From: Serinicoccus marinus DSM 15273
GTDB lineage: Bacteria; Actinomycetota; Actinomycetes; Actinomycetales; Dermatophilaceae
Direction of reading: 5' to 3'
Assembly (NCBI RefSeq): GCF_008386315.1
Contig: NZ_CP043808.1
Coordinates: 310,001 to 374,000 of the forward strand
DNA length: 64,000 nt
The position numbers and the translations under genes were made by a program. Of this stretch, positions 36,501 through 46,761 are shown piece by piece. The notes under the pieces are model-generated. The model was not told the origin of the DNA. It was given only the letters and a program-made list of their open reading frames with translations, and did not search any database. Positions within the stretch are counted from its first letter, which is position 1. Each line of letters starts with the position of its first letter.

Positions 36501-37675
36501 CGGTGCCTCGACCATGATCTCCAGCGGGCTCGCGAGGTGGTCGGGCCCGCTCGCCCGCCACCGCTCTCCCACGGCTCGTCCGTGCCCGGCAGCCGCAGGT
36601 TCGACACCGCGAAGCCACGAGCCCGGCCTTGGGTGCGCTGCCCCGGCCGGTGGCGCCCTCGTCACGGATCTCTCCGCCCGCGCCGGTCGCGGCGCCCGGG
36701 AACGGCGAGATCGCGGGGGGTGGTTGTGCGTCTCCACCTTCATGAGCACGTGCACGTCGTCCTCGCGCAGGGCATACCGGCTCGGGGCGGTGCGCCCGTC
36801 CCCGGGGGTGAAGCGCTGCGTCCGGCCTCCCGCCATGACCGAGGCGTTGTCCTTGTAGGCCACGACCGTGCCCGCGCCGGCCACCTGCTCGGTGTGCCGG
36901 ATCATCGCGAACAGGCTCTGCCCCTGTGCCTCGCCGTCGATGATGAAGTCGGCGTTGAAGATCTTGTGCCGGCAGTGCTCGGAGTTGGCCTGGGCGAACA
37001 TCGTCAGCTCGACATCGGTCGGGTTACGGCGCAGCGCGGTGAAGGCCTCGACGAGGTAGTCGATCTCGTCCGGCGAGAGCGCCAGCCCGTAGCGCGCGTC
37101 GGCCTCCTCCAGCGCGCCTCGTCCGCGCCCGAGGACGTCCACCCGCTCCATCGGCTCGGCGACCGGTCGGCGAAGAGCAGCGTCAGGGCGTCCCGCCCGG
37201 GGAGCGCCGACTCGGTCATGCGGTCGTGCAGCAGGTCGGCGCACGCGCTCCAGGTGGCCTCGTCGAGCGGTCCGCCGCCGACCTCGAGCCGGAGCTCGGT
37301 CACCCGCTCCACCCGCTGCACGTCGAGGCCGCAGTTGAGCAGGATGTCGGTGGCCTTGCTCGACCACGGCGAGATGGTGCCCAGCCGGGGGGAGACGACC
37401 ACCCGCGCGGTATGCCCGCCCTCGGCGCCGGCCTCGTCCCCGCGGTCTTCGTCGTCCTCCTCGCCCGGCCACGGGTCGCCGTAGGTGAGGATCGCGCGCA
37501 GGTCGGCGAGCTCCTCGGTGCCCGGTTCCTGGTCGGTGGCGACGACGTGCAGGTGGCGGGCGGCGACCGAGGTGACCTGCGGGGCGACCCGCCGCAGCCG
37601 GGCCAGCAGGGCGGCGGCGCGGAAGTCGGAGAGGGCGGACCCGCCCGGCAGGACGGTGAGGACGTGGTCGGCCAT
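33595..37675 (-). pseudogene. purL: phosphoribosylformylglycinamidine synthase, long single-chain PurL, multiply frameshifted
   Basis: FGAM synthase, fourth step of purine synthesis. Conserved blocks run collinearly with the long (about 1,300 aa) Pur[89 protein letters not shown], and the glutaminase end GVNSHVE, LGICNGCQMF, MPHPERV. Eight breaks, each fixed by one missing base: about 37165, 36715, 36616, 36568, 36282, 36241, 35735 and 34964, mostly in G/C runs. A palindromic repeat is inserted near 35760-35821. An essential gene with so many one-base gaps argues for sequencing error. Confidence 0.9.
35761..35821. repeat. 61-bp palindromic repeat inside purL, family B copy 2
   Basis: Perfect 11-bp terminal inverted repeats CCGAGTGGCCC / GGGCCACTCGG. 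The first 19 bases match copy 1 (17453-17512) apart from two C/T changes. It lies in a stretch of purL that is about 30 residues longer than the E. coli enzyme between PYAV and the MEVLLGK block, so it looks like an insertion into coding sequence. Confidence 0.65.
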
Positions 37676-37705
37676 GGCGGTGCGGCTCCGGAGGGGTCGG
37701 CGGGG

Positions 37706-38659
37706 TCAGCGGGTGGGGGTGAAGGGGTGCCCGGTGAGGGCCTCGTAGGCCTCGACGTAGCGGGCCCGGGTGAGCTCCACGACGGACTCGGGCAGCGCAG
37801 GGGGAGCGGCGTCGCCCCCGCGGTCCCACCCGCTGGCCGGCGAGGTCAGCCAGTCGCGCAGGACCTGCTTGTCGTAGGACGTCTGGGTCCGGCCCGGCGT
37901 CCAGTCGTCGGCGCGCCAGAAGCGGGAGGAGTCCGGGGTGAGCACCTCGTCGGCGAGGACGACCTGCACGGCGTCGGCGTCCACCTCGTCCCACGCCGGC
38001 GCACCGCCGGCACCCTGCGGGACGTCGGCCGGGTCCACGCCGAACTCCACCTTGGTGTCGGCGATGAGGATGCCCCGGTCGGCGGCGATCGCGTTGCCCC
38101 GGTCGAGGATGTCCACCGTCAGGTCACGCACCCGCGCGGCCAGCCGCGGGCCCACCAGCGCGGCGACCCGCTCCACGCTGATCGGCTCGTCGTGCTCGCC
38201 GACCGGCGCCTTGGTGCTCGGGGTGAAGACCGGCTCCGGCAGGCGTGACCCGTCGACCAGGCCCGGGGGCAGCTCGACGCCGGACACGATGCCGGTCGCG
38301 GCATACTCCGCGAGACCCCCACCGGTGAGGAAGGCGCGAGCGACGCACTCGACCGGCAGCATCGTCAGGCGCCGCACGTAGACCGCGCGCCCGGCGACCT
38401 CGTCCGGCACCTCGGTCGACACCACGTGGTGCGGGGCGAGGTCGGCGAGCTGGTCGAACCACCAGAGCGAGAGCTGGGTCAGGACCGCGCCCTTGTCCGG
38501 GATCGGGGTGTCGAGGACGTGGTCGTAGGCGCTGACCCGGTCCGAGGCCACCAGCAGCAGCCGGGACTCGTCGACGGTGCCGTCGGCGTGCAGCGGGGCA
38601 TACAGCTCGCGCACCTTGCCGGAGTAGAGCAGCTCGTGCCCCTCGAGCGACAGCGTCAC
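37706..38659 (-). CDS. purC: SAICAR synthase
   Basis: 317-aa ATP-dependent enzyme making SAICAR from CAIR and aspartate. Signatures: [36 protein letters not shown], and [12 protein letters not shown] 38659 begins one base after the purD stop. It ends 31 bp before purL. The middle gene of purD-purC-purL on the reverse strand; intact. Confidence 0.95.
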   Translation of the reverse strand: MTLSLEGHELLYSGKVRELYAPLHADGTVDESRLLLVASDRVSAYDHVLDTPIPDKGAVLTQLSLWWFDQLADLAPHHVVSTEVPDEVAGRAVYVRRLTMLPVECVARAFLTGGGLAEYAATGIVSGVELPPGLVDGSRLPEPVFTPSTKAPVGEHDEPISVERVAALVGPRLAARVRDLTVDILDRGNAIAADRGILIADTKVEFGVDPADVPQGAGGAPAWDEVDADAVQVVLADEVLTPDSSRFWRADDWTPGRTQTSYDKQVLRDWLTSPASGWDRGGDAAPPALPESVVELTRARYVEAYEALTGHPFTPTR

Positions 38660-38660
38660 C

Positions 38661-39961
38661 TCAGGCCTCCTGCCCGGGGACGACGACCTCGCCCCGCTCG
38701 GCGGCGAGCCCGATGTCAGGTCGGGTATGACTGCCGCGCAACGTGATCCGACCGGCGGCCTCGTAGGCGCGCGAACGGGCCCCGGGCAGGTCGTCGGCCA
38801 GGCTGACGACGCTGAGCACCCGCCCCCCGGACGAGACGAGCCCGCCGGGCTGGTCGCCCGTCGACGTCTCCCGGCGGGTTCCGGCGTGCAGCACGTGCAC
38901 GTCGCCTCCCTTCTCGGCGTGCTCGATCCCGCCGATAGTGTCGCCCGTCGCAGGCGTGCCGGGGTAGTGCTCGGCCGCGACCACGACGTTGACGCTCGTG
39001 CGCGGCGACCACTCCAGCTCGGGCAACCCGGACAGCTCACCCTCCGCCGCCGACCGGAGCACCACGCCGAGCGGGGTCCGCAACCGGGCGAGCACCACCT
39101 GCGTCTCGGGGTCCCCGAAGCGCGCGTTGAACTCGACGACGCGCGGCCCGTCCGCGGTGAGCGCGAGACCGACGTAGAGCACCCCGACGAAGGGGGTGCC
39201 CCGCCGCGCCATCTCCGCGACCGTGGGGCGGGCGACGGTGTCCAGGACCTGCGGGACGAGGTCGGTCGGTGCCCAGGTGAGCGGTGAGTAGGCCCCCATC
39301 CCCCGGTGTTGGGCCCGGTGTCCCCCGCACCGACCCGCTTGAAGTCCTGGGCCGGCTCCAGCGCGACGACGGTCCGACCGTCGCTGAGGCAGAAGAGCGA
39401 CACCTCAGGGCCGTCGAGGAAGTCCTCGACGACGACGGCGTCCGCGCGCTCCAGGCAGGCGGTGGCGTGCTCCCTCGCCCGTGCCCGGTCGGTCGTCACG
39501 ACGACGCCCTTGCCGGCGGCCAGGCCGTCCTCCTTGACGACGTAGGGCGAGCCGGTCGCGTCCAGCGCGCGCTCCACCTCGTCCACGGTGGTGCAGACGT
39601 GGGCGGCTGCGGTCGGCACGCCGGCCGCAGCCATGACCTCCTTGGCGAAGGCCTTGCTCCCTTCGAGCGCAGCAGCCTGCGCCGACGGTCCGAAGCACGG
39701 TATGCCCGACTCCTGGAGTGCGTCGGCGACACCGGCGACCAGCGGCGCCTCGGGACCGACGACCACGAGGTCGGCACCCTCGGAGCGTGCCGCGTCGACG
39801 ACGGCGGTGGGGTCCGCCGGATCGCCGGGGAGACAGCCGGCGAGGTCGGCGATCCCCGGGTTGCCGGGCAGCGCCACGACGCGGTCGACCGAGGGATCGA
39901 GGGTCAGGGAGCGGACCAGCGCGTGCTCGCGCGCACCGGAGCCGAGGACGAGGACCACCAC
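38661..39961 (-). pseudogene. purD: phosphoribosylamine-glycine ligase (GARS), frameshifted once
   Basis: ATP-grasp enzyme of purine synthesis step two, about 433 aa when repaired. Begins VVVLVLGSGAREHAL, contains GPEAPLVAGVADAL and GLAAGKGVVV, then breaks near 39301 at DTGPNTGGWG; adding one G in a run of five gives GGMGAYSPLTW and the rest continues to DPETQVVLARL and the normal C-terminus. GTG 39961 is preceded by TAGGCT (reverse strand 39970-39975) at 8 nt. First gene of the pur operon. Sequencing error likely. Confidence 0.9.
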
Positions 39962-40071
39962 GGGATGTCAGCCTAGTGGGCGGGTCCGGGGGCCGGGGCC
40001 ACCGGTCGGACGGGGTGTGCGCGCCGCCGACGGTGACCGACCGGGACCGGGCCGCACGGCGGGGTGACAGG

Positions 40072-40116
40072 GGTGGTCCCCTGAGAGGCAGGGGGGGTAT
40101 CTCCCAGGGGACCACC
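40072..40116. promoter_or_regulatory. long inverted repeat in the divergent purD/regulator gap
   Basis: Perfect 12-bp arms GGTGGTCCCCTG (40072-40083) and CAGGGGACCACC (40105-40116). It sits about 110 bp upstream of purD and 165 bp before the regulator at 40282. The gap 39962-40281 holds no gene, only this element and two smaller palindromes. Operator or terminator-like structure; unproven. Confidence 0.5.
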
Positions 40117-40203
40117 TGCAGGGCAGGGTCTGCACGGACTGATGGGGGGCTGCCCGTGCGACTCGCACTTCCCTGCTGCCGACCGAAGCCGACATGCTCC
40201 ACA

Positions 40204-40270
40204 GTGACATATCGCGGGGGCGATGTCACGCCCAGAGGTGTCGGGGGCTGCCATTGACGGAGATCCGTCA
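40204..40270 (+). promoter_or_regulatory. two palindromes upstream of the second regulator
   Basis: GTGACAT (40204-40210) faces ATGTCAC (40223-40229), and TGACGGA (40255-40261) faces TCCGTCA (40264-40270), ending just before the gene. TGACATA also occurs in the operator of the related regulator at 25915. Possible autoregulatory sites. Confidence 0.45.
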
Positions 40271-40281
40271 TGATGGGCGCC

Positions 40282-41298
40282 ATGGATGCCTCTGCACCCG
40301 CGCGGCTGCACGGCTCGGCCTACGAGGAGTTCGTCATCGCGGTGTTCCGTCGCGCGGTCCGCTTCGGCACCCCGACGCGCAAGCTCTTCCGCGGCGAGGG
40401 ACTGACCGACGCCGAGATCGACGACGCCACGGCGGAGCTGGAGGCGCGCGGCTTCCTGCGCGCCGGTGACGACCCCGACACCTGGGTGGTCATCCCGCCC
40501 CGGGAGGCGGTCGCCCGGCACGCCGAGGTCACCGAGCACCGGCTGCGGCTGGCCCGGGCGACCGCCGGCGAGCTGGAGCGGGCGTGGCGTCGGTCGACGC
40601 TGGACGCCACGACCGGACGGTTGCCGGGGATGGACCTGCTGGGCGGGGTCGACGACATCATCGGCCGCATCACCGCCATGCACATCGCGACCACGGACCG
40701 GCTGTGGTGGGCCGTGGACGGGTCGGTCGCGAGCCGCACCCTGCTCGCGCGGGCCGCCGAGGACCCCTCCTTGCTGTCGGTCCGCCAGGGTGTCGACCGA
40801 CGGCTGATCCTCGACACCTCGCTGCTGGAGCTGCGCAGCGCGGTCGCCGTCATGGAGGCCGCGCTGCGCGAGGGTGCCGCGGTGCGGACCGGCAACGGGG
40901 TGCCGGTGAGCGCGGTGGTGTGCGACAGCGACGTGACGCTCATCGACATCAGCCGGTTCGAGCCGGACGGCGTGGGGTCCTTCGAGGCGCGGCTGGCGGC
41001 GCCCGTGGCCGCCGTGGCCAACCTCATCGAGCGGACCTGGACCCTGGCCGCCCCGATGCGGCCGATGCAGGAGGCCGCCGAGCGCAAGGAGGTCGGGGGC
41101 TCCTCGGCGCCGCTGGACGAGCGGGACCAGGCCATCCTCGCGCTGCTGGCCAGCGGCGCCTCGGACCAGGTGATCGCCCGCCGCCACGGGATCTCGGTGC
41201 GGACGGTGGAGCGCCGGGTCCGCTACATCATGGAGCACCTCGGGGCCGCGACTCGCTTCCACGCGGGGGCGCAGGCCGTGCGGCGTGGCTGGGTCTGA
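40282..41298 (+). CDS. transcriptional regulator with LuxR-type C-terminal helix-turn-helix (paralogue of 25951-26925)
   Basis: About 338 aa. The start could also be ATG 40270 or 40273. N-terminal winged-helix-like region (TDAEIDDATAELEARGFLR), a central effector-like domain, and a C-terminal LuxR-type HTH (ILALLASGASDQVIARRHGISVRTVERRVRYIMEHL). Same order and similar length as 25951-26925. It is divergent from purD, so it might act on the pur operon, but nothing proves it. A GGGGCGG/CCGCCCC hairpin follows at about 41330-41349. Confidence 0.78.
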   Translation: MDASAPARLHGSAYEEFVIAVFRRAVRFGTPTRKLFRGEGLTDAEIDDATAELEARGFLRAGDDPDTWVVIPPREAVARHAEVTEHRLRLARATAGELERAWRRSTLDATTGRLPGMDLLGGVDDIIGRITAMHIATTDRLWWAVDGSVASRTLLARAAEDPSLLSVRQGVDRRLILDTSLLELRSAVAVMEAALREGAAVRTGNGVPVSAVVCDSDVTLIDISRFEPDGVGSFEARLAAPVAAVANLIERTWTLAAPMRPMQEAAERKEVGGSSAPLDERDQAILALLASGASDQVIARRHGISVRTVERRVRYIMEHLGAATRFHAGAQAVRRGWV

Positions 41299-41380
41299 GG
41301 GACCCGCGGGATAGACTGCGGTCTTTGCGGGGGCGGACGTGACCGCCCCGGGGCCTACGCACCGGATATGAGGTGGGCGG

Positions 41381-43627
41381 ATGACGGACGTGGTGTCGAC
41401 CGACCGCGAGGTCGCGGCGCAGATCGCCGCGGAGCAGGCGCACGTGGACCGGGTCTACGACGAGCTGGGCAAGGCAGCCGCGCGGGTCGAGCTCGTGCAC
41501 GCCGAGGGGATGTCGCGGGGGCAGACCGACCGTCGGGGGACGGGGGACCCGAGGGAGGAGGAGCTGGCGGGGCTGTTCGAGCGGGACGCGCTGGTCTACT
41601 CCGCGAGCAAGCGCCGGGCCTCGCTGGAGCACCAGCATGAGGGGCTGGTCTTCGGCCGGCTCGACCTGGAGCACGAGGTGGCCGACGAGCACGGCTCGAC
41701 CCGGGAGGTCCGCTACGTCGGGCGCCTCGGCGTCCGCGACGACGACTACGAGCCGCTGGTCGTGGACTGGCGTGCGCCGGCCGCCGCACCCTTCTACCGC
41801 GCCACGCCGGTCGACCCGCAGGGCGTGCTCCGCCGCCGGGTGCTCCGGTGCCGCGGCGAGCAGGTGGTCGGGGTGGAGGACGACCTCATGGTCGCCGACC
41901 CGCCGGACGACGTCGTCGTGGTCGGCGACGGTGCCCTGATGGCCGCCCTGACCCGCAGCCGCGGCTCGCGGATGCGCGACATCGTCGCGACCATCCAGCA
42001 GCACCAGGACGAGGCGATCCGGGCCCCGGCCCGTGGCGTCACCGAGATCACCGGTGGGCCCGGCACCGGCAAGACGGTGGTCGCCCTGCACCGGGCCGCC
42101 TACCTGCTCTACTCCGACCGGCGCCGTTTCGAGGGAGGCGGTGTGCTGGTCGTCGGACCGTCCGCGGCCTACACGGCATACATCGAGCGGGTCCTGCCCT
42201 CGCTCGGCGAGGACTCGGTCGTGCTCCGCTCGCTGGGCGACGTGCTGGCGGGGATCACGGCCACCCGGCTCGACCCGCCCGACGTCGCGGCGACCAAGGG
42301 CAGCCTGCGGATGCGTCGGTTGCTGGCGCGCCTCGTGCGCGAGCCCATCCCCGGTGCGCCCACCCAGCTGCGGACCTTCGTCGGCGGGCACGCGATCCGG
42401 CTCGACGCCCCGGCGCTGGACCGCGCCCGCGCGCAGGTGCTGCGGCACCACCACCGCAACGCCGGTCACGACGCCGCCGTCGAGGCGCTGGCCCAGCTGG
42501 CCTGGGCACAGGTCGACCAGGGGGAGCGGGAGGACTTCGTCGACCGGTTCACCGACTCCGGCGACGTCGAGGCCTTCATGCGGCAGTGGTGGGCACCGGT
42601 GGACCCCCGCGAGATGCTCTTGTGGCTCGCCGACGACGAGCTGGTCGGGCGGCTCGGGGGCGTGTCGCCGCAGCAGGCCGCGGGCCTGGCGGCGTCCTAC
42701 CGCGAGGCGCTGCAGCTCGGCACCTGGAGCGTCGCGGACGTGGCGCTCGTCGACGACCTGGCCGCGCGGCTGGGCCCTCCGGTCGAGCTGCCGAGCGAGG
42801 ACCGCGGGTTCTTCGAGATCGAGGAGCTCGACGACGCCTCGCAGTACGGCGTCTCCGCGCTGCGCGTGGGCGCGGACGGCGAGTCCGTCGCCGCCGTGTC
42901 CGGCGGCGGGGCGGGGTCGCGGGTGTCGGCCGACCCTCGGGAGCGGTTGCTCGCCGGGCGCCCCGCGGAGGCCGAGGAGTATGCCCACGTCCTGGTGGAC
43001 GAGGCGCAGGACCTCTCCCCGATGCAGTGGCGGATGCTCGGCCGGCGCGGCCGGTGGGCGTCGTGGACGGTCGTCGGCGACCTGGCCCAGGCCTCCTGGG
43101 ACGACCTGCGCGAGGCCGGCCAGGCGCGGGAGGAGGCCTTCGGCACCGCGCCGCGGCAGGCCTTCCACATGGACACCAACTACCGCAACGCGCGGGAGAT
43201 CTTCGACCTGGCCGCCCGGGTCATCACCGAGCACGTCCCCGAGGCGGACATCCCGCGGGCCGTCCGCGAGACCGGGCACGAGCCGCAGGAGCTCTCGCTG
43301 CCGACGGCCGCGATCCCCGGGGCCGTCGCGGAGGCGGTGCGCGAGCTGCGCGACGAGGTGACGGGACAGATCGCCGTCATCGCCCCGTGGTCCTGGCACG
43401 GACGGCTGGAGCCGGTGATGACGGGCGAGCAGGTCGTGCTCGTCGACCCGCTGTCCACCAAGGGGCTGGAGTACGACGCCACGGTGGTGGTGGACCCGGA
43501 CGGCATCGTCGCCGAGTCCCCCGGTGGCGTCCGCGCGCTCTACGTCGTGCTCACCCGTGCCGCGCACCGCAGCGCCATCCTGCGTCCTGTGGACGAGGCC
43601 GCCCCCGGCGTCGGTGGGGGCCGTTAG
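41381..43627 (+). CDS. HelD/HelR-like RNA polymerase-recycling ATPase (UvrD superfamily)
   Basis: 748 aa. The N-terminal helical arm (residues 1-80) and a domain with GRLGVRDDDYEPLVVDWRAPAAAPFYRA are the HelD family mark. Superfamily 1 motifs: Walker A TGGPGTGKTVVALHRAAYLLY, Walker B VLVDEAQDLSPMQWRML, then VVGDLAQAS, NYRNAREIF and STKGLEYDATVVVDP. HelD proteins pry RNA polymerase off DNA; actinobacterial HelR also displaces rifamycin. No rifamycin-associated element recognised upstream. GGTGGGCGG lies before ATG 41381. Confidence 0.88.
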   Translation: MTDVVSTDREVAAQIAAEQAHVDRVYDELGKAAARVELVHAEGMSRGQTDRRGTGDPREEELAGLFERDALVYSASKRRASLEHQHEGLVFGRLDLEHEVADEHGSTREVRYVGRLGVRDDDYEPLVVDWRAPAAAPFYRATPVDPQGVLRRRVLRCRGEQVVGVEDDLMVADPPDDVVVVGDGALMAALTRSRGSRMRDIVATIQQHQDEAIRAPARGVTEITGGPGTGKTVVALHRAAYLLYSDRRRFEGGGVLVVGPSAAYTAYIERVLPSLGEDSVVLRSLGDVLAGITATRLDPPDVAATKGSLRMRRLLARLVREPIPGAPTQLRTFVGGHAIRLDAPALDRARAQVLRHHHRNAGHDAAVEALAQLAWAQVDQGEREDFVDRFTDSGDVEAFMRQWWAPVDPREMLLWLADDELVGRLGGVSPQQAAGLAASYREALQLGTWSVADVALVDDLAARLGPPVELPSEDRGFFEIEELDDASQYGVSALRVGADGESVAAVSGGGAGSRVSADPRERLLAGRPAEAEEYAHVLVDEAQDLSPMQWRMLGRRGRWASWTVVGDLAQASWDDLREAGQAREEAFGTAPRQAFHMDTNYRNAREIFDLAARVITEHVPEADIPRAVRETGHEPQELSLPTAAIPGAVAEAVRELRDEVTGQIAVIAPWSWHGRLEPVMTGEQVVLVDPLSTKGLEYDATVVVDPDGIVAESPGGVRALYVVLTRAAHRSAILRPVDEAAPGVGGGR

Positions 43628-43638
43628 GGTCAGGTGTC

Positions 43639-45996
43639 GTGAGCACCGCCCTCTACCGCCGCTACCGGCCCGAGACCTTCTCCGACGTCATCGGGCAGGA
43701 GCACGTCACCGAGCCGTTGATGCAGGCGCTGCGCGCGGAGCGGGTCAACCACGCCTACCTCTTCTCCGGGCCGCGAGGCTGCGGCAAGACCACCAGCGCC
43801 CGCATCCTCGCCCGGTGCCTCAACTGCGAGCAGGGGCCGACCCCGGAGCCGTGCGGGCAGTGCGAGTCCTGCGTGGCGCTGGCGCGCGACGGCGCCGGCT
43901 CGGTCGACGTCATCGAGATCGACGCGGCCAGCCACGGGAGGGTCGACGACACCCGGGAGCTGCGCGAGCGGGCCGCCTTCGGCCCGGCGACGGCGCGCTA
44001 CAAGATCTACATCATCGACGAGGCGCACATGGTGAGCCGGGAGGGCTTCAACTCGCTGCTCAAGATCGTCGAGGAGCCACCGCCGCACGTGAAGTTCATC
44101 TTCGCGACCACCGAGCCGGAGAAGGTCCTGGCGACCATCCGCTCCCGGACCCACCACTACCCCTTCCACCTCGTCCCGCCGCAACGGCTGACGGCCTACC
44201 TCGAGGAGCTGTGCCGGGCCGAGGGCGTCGAGCTGGAGCCGGGAGTGCTGTCCTTCGTCACCCGCGCCGGCGGCGGGTCGGTGCGCGACTCGCTCTCGGT
44301 GCTGGACCAGCTGATCTCCGGGGCCGGCGAGGGCGGTCTGACCTACGAGCGGACCGCCGCGCTGCTGGGCTTCACCGACGTGGAGCTGCTCGACGCGGTG
44401 GTCGAGGCGGTGGCTGCCGGTGACGCGGCGACCGTCTTCGGGCAGATCGACCGGGTCATGGAGTCGGGGCACGACCCGCGACGTTTCGTCGAGGACCTGC
44501 TGGAGCGCTACCGCGACCTCATCGTGCTGGCGGCGGTGGGCGAGCGCTCCGGCGGCCTGCTCCCGGGGCTGCCCGAGGACCAGGTCGAGCGGATGCGGCG
44601 ACAGGCGCAGGCCCACGGCACGGCCGCGCTCTCGCGCGCGGCAGACCTGGTGAGCCGCGGCCTGTCGGAGATGACCGGCGCGGTGTCCTACCGCCTCATG
44701 CTGGAGCTGCTCGCCGCCCGGCTGCTGCTGCCGGCCGCTCAGGGCGAGGACGGCTACGGCACCCGGCTGGAGCGGATCGAGCGGCGGCTCGGCGCCGCGG
44801 GCGATGCGCCGGGTCCCGCCCGGTCCGAGGGTGCTGTCCCGGGCCCGGACCGTTCCGGGGGCGCCGGCGGCTCCCACCGCGGCGAGCGGCCTGCGCAGGC
44901 CACGCGACCGGCGCAGACCCAGCAGCCCGGGCACCTCGACACCGCGGCCCTGCGCCGGCAGTGGCCCGAGATCGTCGCGGCGGTCCGGCAGATCAGCCGG
45001 CGCACCGCCGGCGCGCTGGACTCCATGCAGGTCGTCGACTACGACGGGCAGCGGCTGCTCGTCGGGATGCCGGACGAGCGCTGGATCCGGCACTTCATGG
45101 GCACCTCCCACGAGGAGGCGCTGCGGCAGGGTGTGCTCGACGCGCTGGCGCTCGACACGAGGATCGAGGCGACCGTGCTCGGCGGGGGCGACGGACCCCC
45201 GAGCGGTCCCGGAGGCCCGGGCAGCGGGCCCCCTGGTGACCGTGGCCCCGCCGCTGGGCGCGAGGGGGGCGAGGGGGGCGACGCGGGGCCCGCACCGGAG
45301 GTCGCGTCGCCGACCGTGGCCGGGGACGAGGGACCTCCGCCCGAGGAACCGCCCCACGGGCCGGAGGACGAGGTCGGGGCCGGCGAGCCGGAGCACGGCG
45401 CTGCACCCACCCCCGGACACCTCGGCGGTGCCCCGAGCGCCGAGGCGGTGCCCCAGGGCATACCCGACACCCCCATGCGCGGCCGGATCCGCACCCGTGC
45501 CGACCGCTCCTCCACCCCGACCCAGCGGTCGGACAGCGGGCCGGCGCCGGTCCGGGGTCGTGGTGGCCGACCTCCCGCGTCACCGGGAGAGGCGTCGACC
45601 GGTGACGCCGCTCTGGCCGAGCAGCTGGGCGCCGGAGGGGGCCGTCCGCAGGCCGCCGACCAGCCCGAGTGGTCGCAGCGGGCGCGCGGGGCGCAGGGGG
45701 CACCTGACTGGGCCACCGGCGGGTCGCCGGGCCCGGACGAGCGGGCGGGCGCGGACGACGACACGGCTCCCGAGCCCGCCGGGCCTGATCCCTCAGGCCC
45801 CGACTCCTCGGGCCCTGATCGCTCGACCCTCGGCGCTCTTGACCAACCGACGTCCGCACGCGACCGGGCACCCGGTGGGGATGCGCCGAGCGACGACGAC
45901 GAGGACCTGGCGACCTCCGGGGCCGTGGGGCAACCGGTGGTGGAGAGCGTGCTGGGCGGTACTGTCATCGCCATCAACGACGACCCCGTGGCGTGA
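43639..45996 (+). CDS. dnaX: DNA polymerase III subunits gamma and tau
   Basis: 785 aa, clamp-loader ATPase. Starts [19 protein letters not shown]; Walker [14 protein letters not shown]; four-Cys zinc site CLNC...CGQCESC; Walker [11 protein letters not shown]; sensor region [16 protein letters not shown]. After about residue 390 comes a tau-like part and a long Pro/Gly/Asp/Glu-rich tail of about 270 residues. GTG 43639 is preceded by TAGGGT 8 nt upstream (leaderless pattern). Followed by an acyltransferase and recR rather than the usual ybaB. Confidence 0.93.
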   Translation: MSTALYRRYRPETFSDVIGQEHVTEPLMQALRAERVNHAYLFSGPRGCGKTTSARILARCLNCEQGPTPEPCGQCESCVALARDGAGSVDVIEIDAASHGRVDDTRELRERAAFGPATARYKIYIIDEAHMVSREGFNSLLKIVEEPPPHVKFIFATTEPEKVLATIRSRTHHYPFHLVPPQRLTAYLEELCRAEGVELEPGVLSFVTRAGGGSVRDSLSVLDQLISGAGEGGLTYERTAALLGFTDVELLDAVVEAVAAGDAATVFGQIDRVMESGHDPRRFVEDLLERYRDLIVLAAVGERSGGLLPGLPEDQVERMRRQAQAHGTAALSRAADLVSRGLSEMTGAVSYRLMLELLAARLLLPAAQGEDGYGTRLERIERRLGAAGDAPGPARSEGAVPGPDRSGGAGGSHRGERPAQATRPAQTQQPGHLDTAALRRQWPEIVAAVRQISRRTAGALDSMQVVDYDGQRLLVGMPDERWIRHFMGTSHEEALRQGVLDALALDTRIEATVLGGGDGPPSGPGGPGSGPPGDRGPAAGREGGEGGDAGPAPEVASPTVAGDEGPPPEEPPHGPEDEVGAGEPEHGAAPTPGHLGGAPSAEAVPQGIPDTPMRGRIRTRADRSSTPTQRSDSGPAPVRGRGGRPPASPGEASTGDAALAEQLGAGGGRPQAADQPEWSQRARGAQGAPDWATGGSPGPDERAGADDDTAPEPAGPDPSGPDSSGPDRSTLGALDQPTSARDRAPGGDAPSDDDEDLATSGAVGQPVVESVLGGTVIAINDDPVA

Positions 45997-46009
45997 GGAC
46001 GAGCCGGCC

Positions 46010-46684
46010 ATGATCTACGAGCTGCTGCACCCCGTGGTGACGCCGTTGGCCACCGCGATCTGGCGGCCCGAGGTGGTCGGCCGGGAGCACGTCCCGATGC
46101 AGGGCCCGGTGATCCTCGCGAGCAACCACCGCTCCTTCATCGACAGCGTGGTCATCCCGCTCACCTCGCCGCGGCAGGTGGCCTTCCTGGCCAAGTCGGA
46201 GTACTTCACGGGGACCGGCGTGCGCGGCTGGATCAGCCGCGAGTGGTTCACCGGCGTCGGCTCGATCCCCGTGGACCGCGACGACACCCGCGCCGCCCAG
46301 AAGTCGCTGGACCTGGCCCTGACGCACCTGCGCGAGGGGGGCGCCTTCGGCATCTACCCCGAGGGCACCCGGTCGCGCGACGGCCGCCTCTACCGCGGCA
46401 AGACGGGGGTGGCCTGGCTGGCGCTCGAGGCAGGTTGCCCGATCGTGCCGGTGGCGCTCCAGGGCACGCAGGACATCCAGCCGGTCGGCTCCCGGCTCCC
46501 CCGTCGGGCGAAGGTGCGCGTCGAGTTCGGCACCCCGATCGAGGTCGCCGGGCGCTTCGACGGCGTGCCGCAGGGACGCGCCCGGCGCGAGCTGACCGAC
46601 GAGGTCATGCAGCGCATCCTGGCCATGTCCGGGCAGGAGTGGGCCGGGGAGTACGCCCAGCGCTCCGGCGACCTGCCCGCCTGA
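46010..46684 (+). CDS. 1-acyl-sn-glycerol-3-phosphate acyltransferase
   Basis: 224-aa membrane-associated enzyme of phospholipid synthesis (lysophosphatidate to phosphatidate). Catalytic block [10 protein letters not shown] (H-x4-D) and the phosphate-binding [10 protein letters not shown] are intact, with PIVPVALQG later. GAGGACGAG stands ahead of ATG 46010, 13 bp after dnaX. Its place between dnaX and recR, where ybaB/EbfC is common, is unusual. Confidence 0.88.
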   Translation: MIYELLHPVVTPLATAIWRPEVVGREHVPMQGPVILASNHRSFIDSVVIPLTSPRQVAFLAKSEYFTGTGVRGWISREWFTGVGSIPVDRDDTRAAQKSLDLALTHLREGGAFGIYPEGTRSRDGRLYRGKTGVAWLALEAGCPIVPVALQGTQDIQPVGSRLPRRAKVRVEFGTPIEVAGRFDGVPQGRARRELTDEVMQRILAMSGQEWAGEYAQRSGDLPA

Positions 46685-46761
46685 GCGCGTCCCGACGGCG
46701 GCCAGGGCGGCGGGCGTGCCGTGGGCACGGGTGTCGGTGGCACGGCATACAGTGGCGTGCT

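Noticed and set aside
33595-37675. Reading the purL fragments as separate purL, purQ and purS genes.
   Set aside because: The pieces are collinear parts of one long PurL; breaks fall within domains, not between them, and each is repaired by one base.
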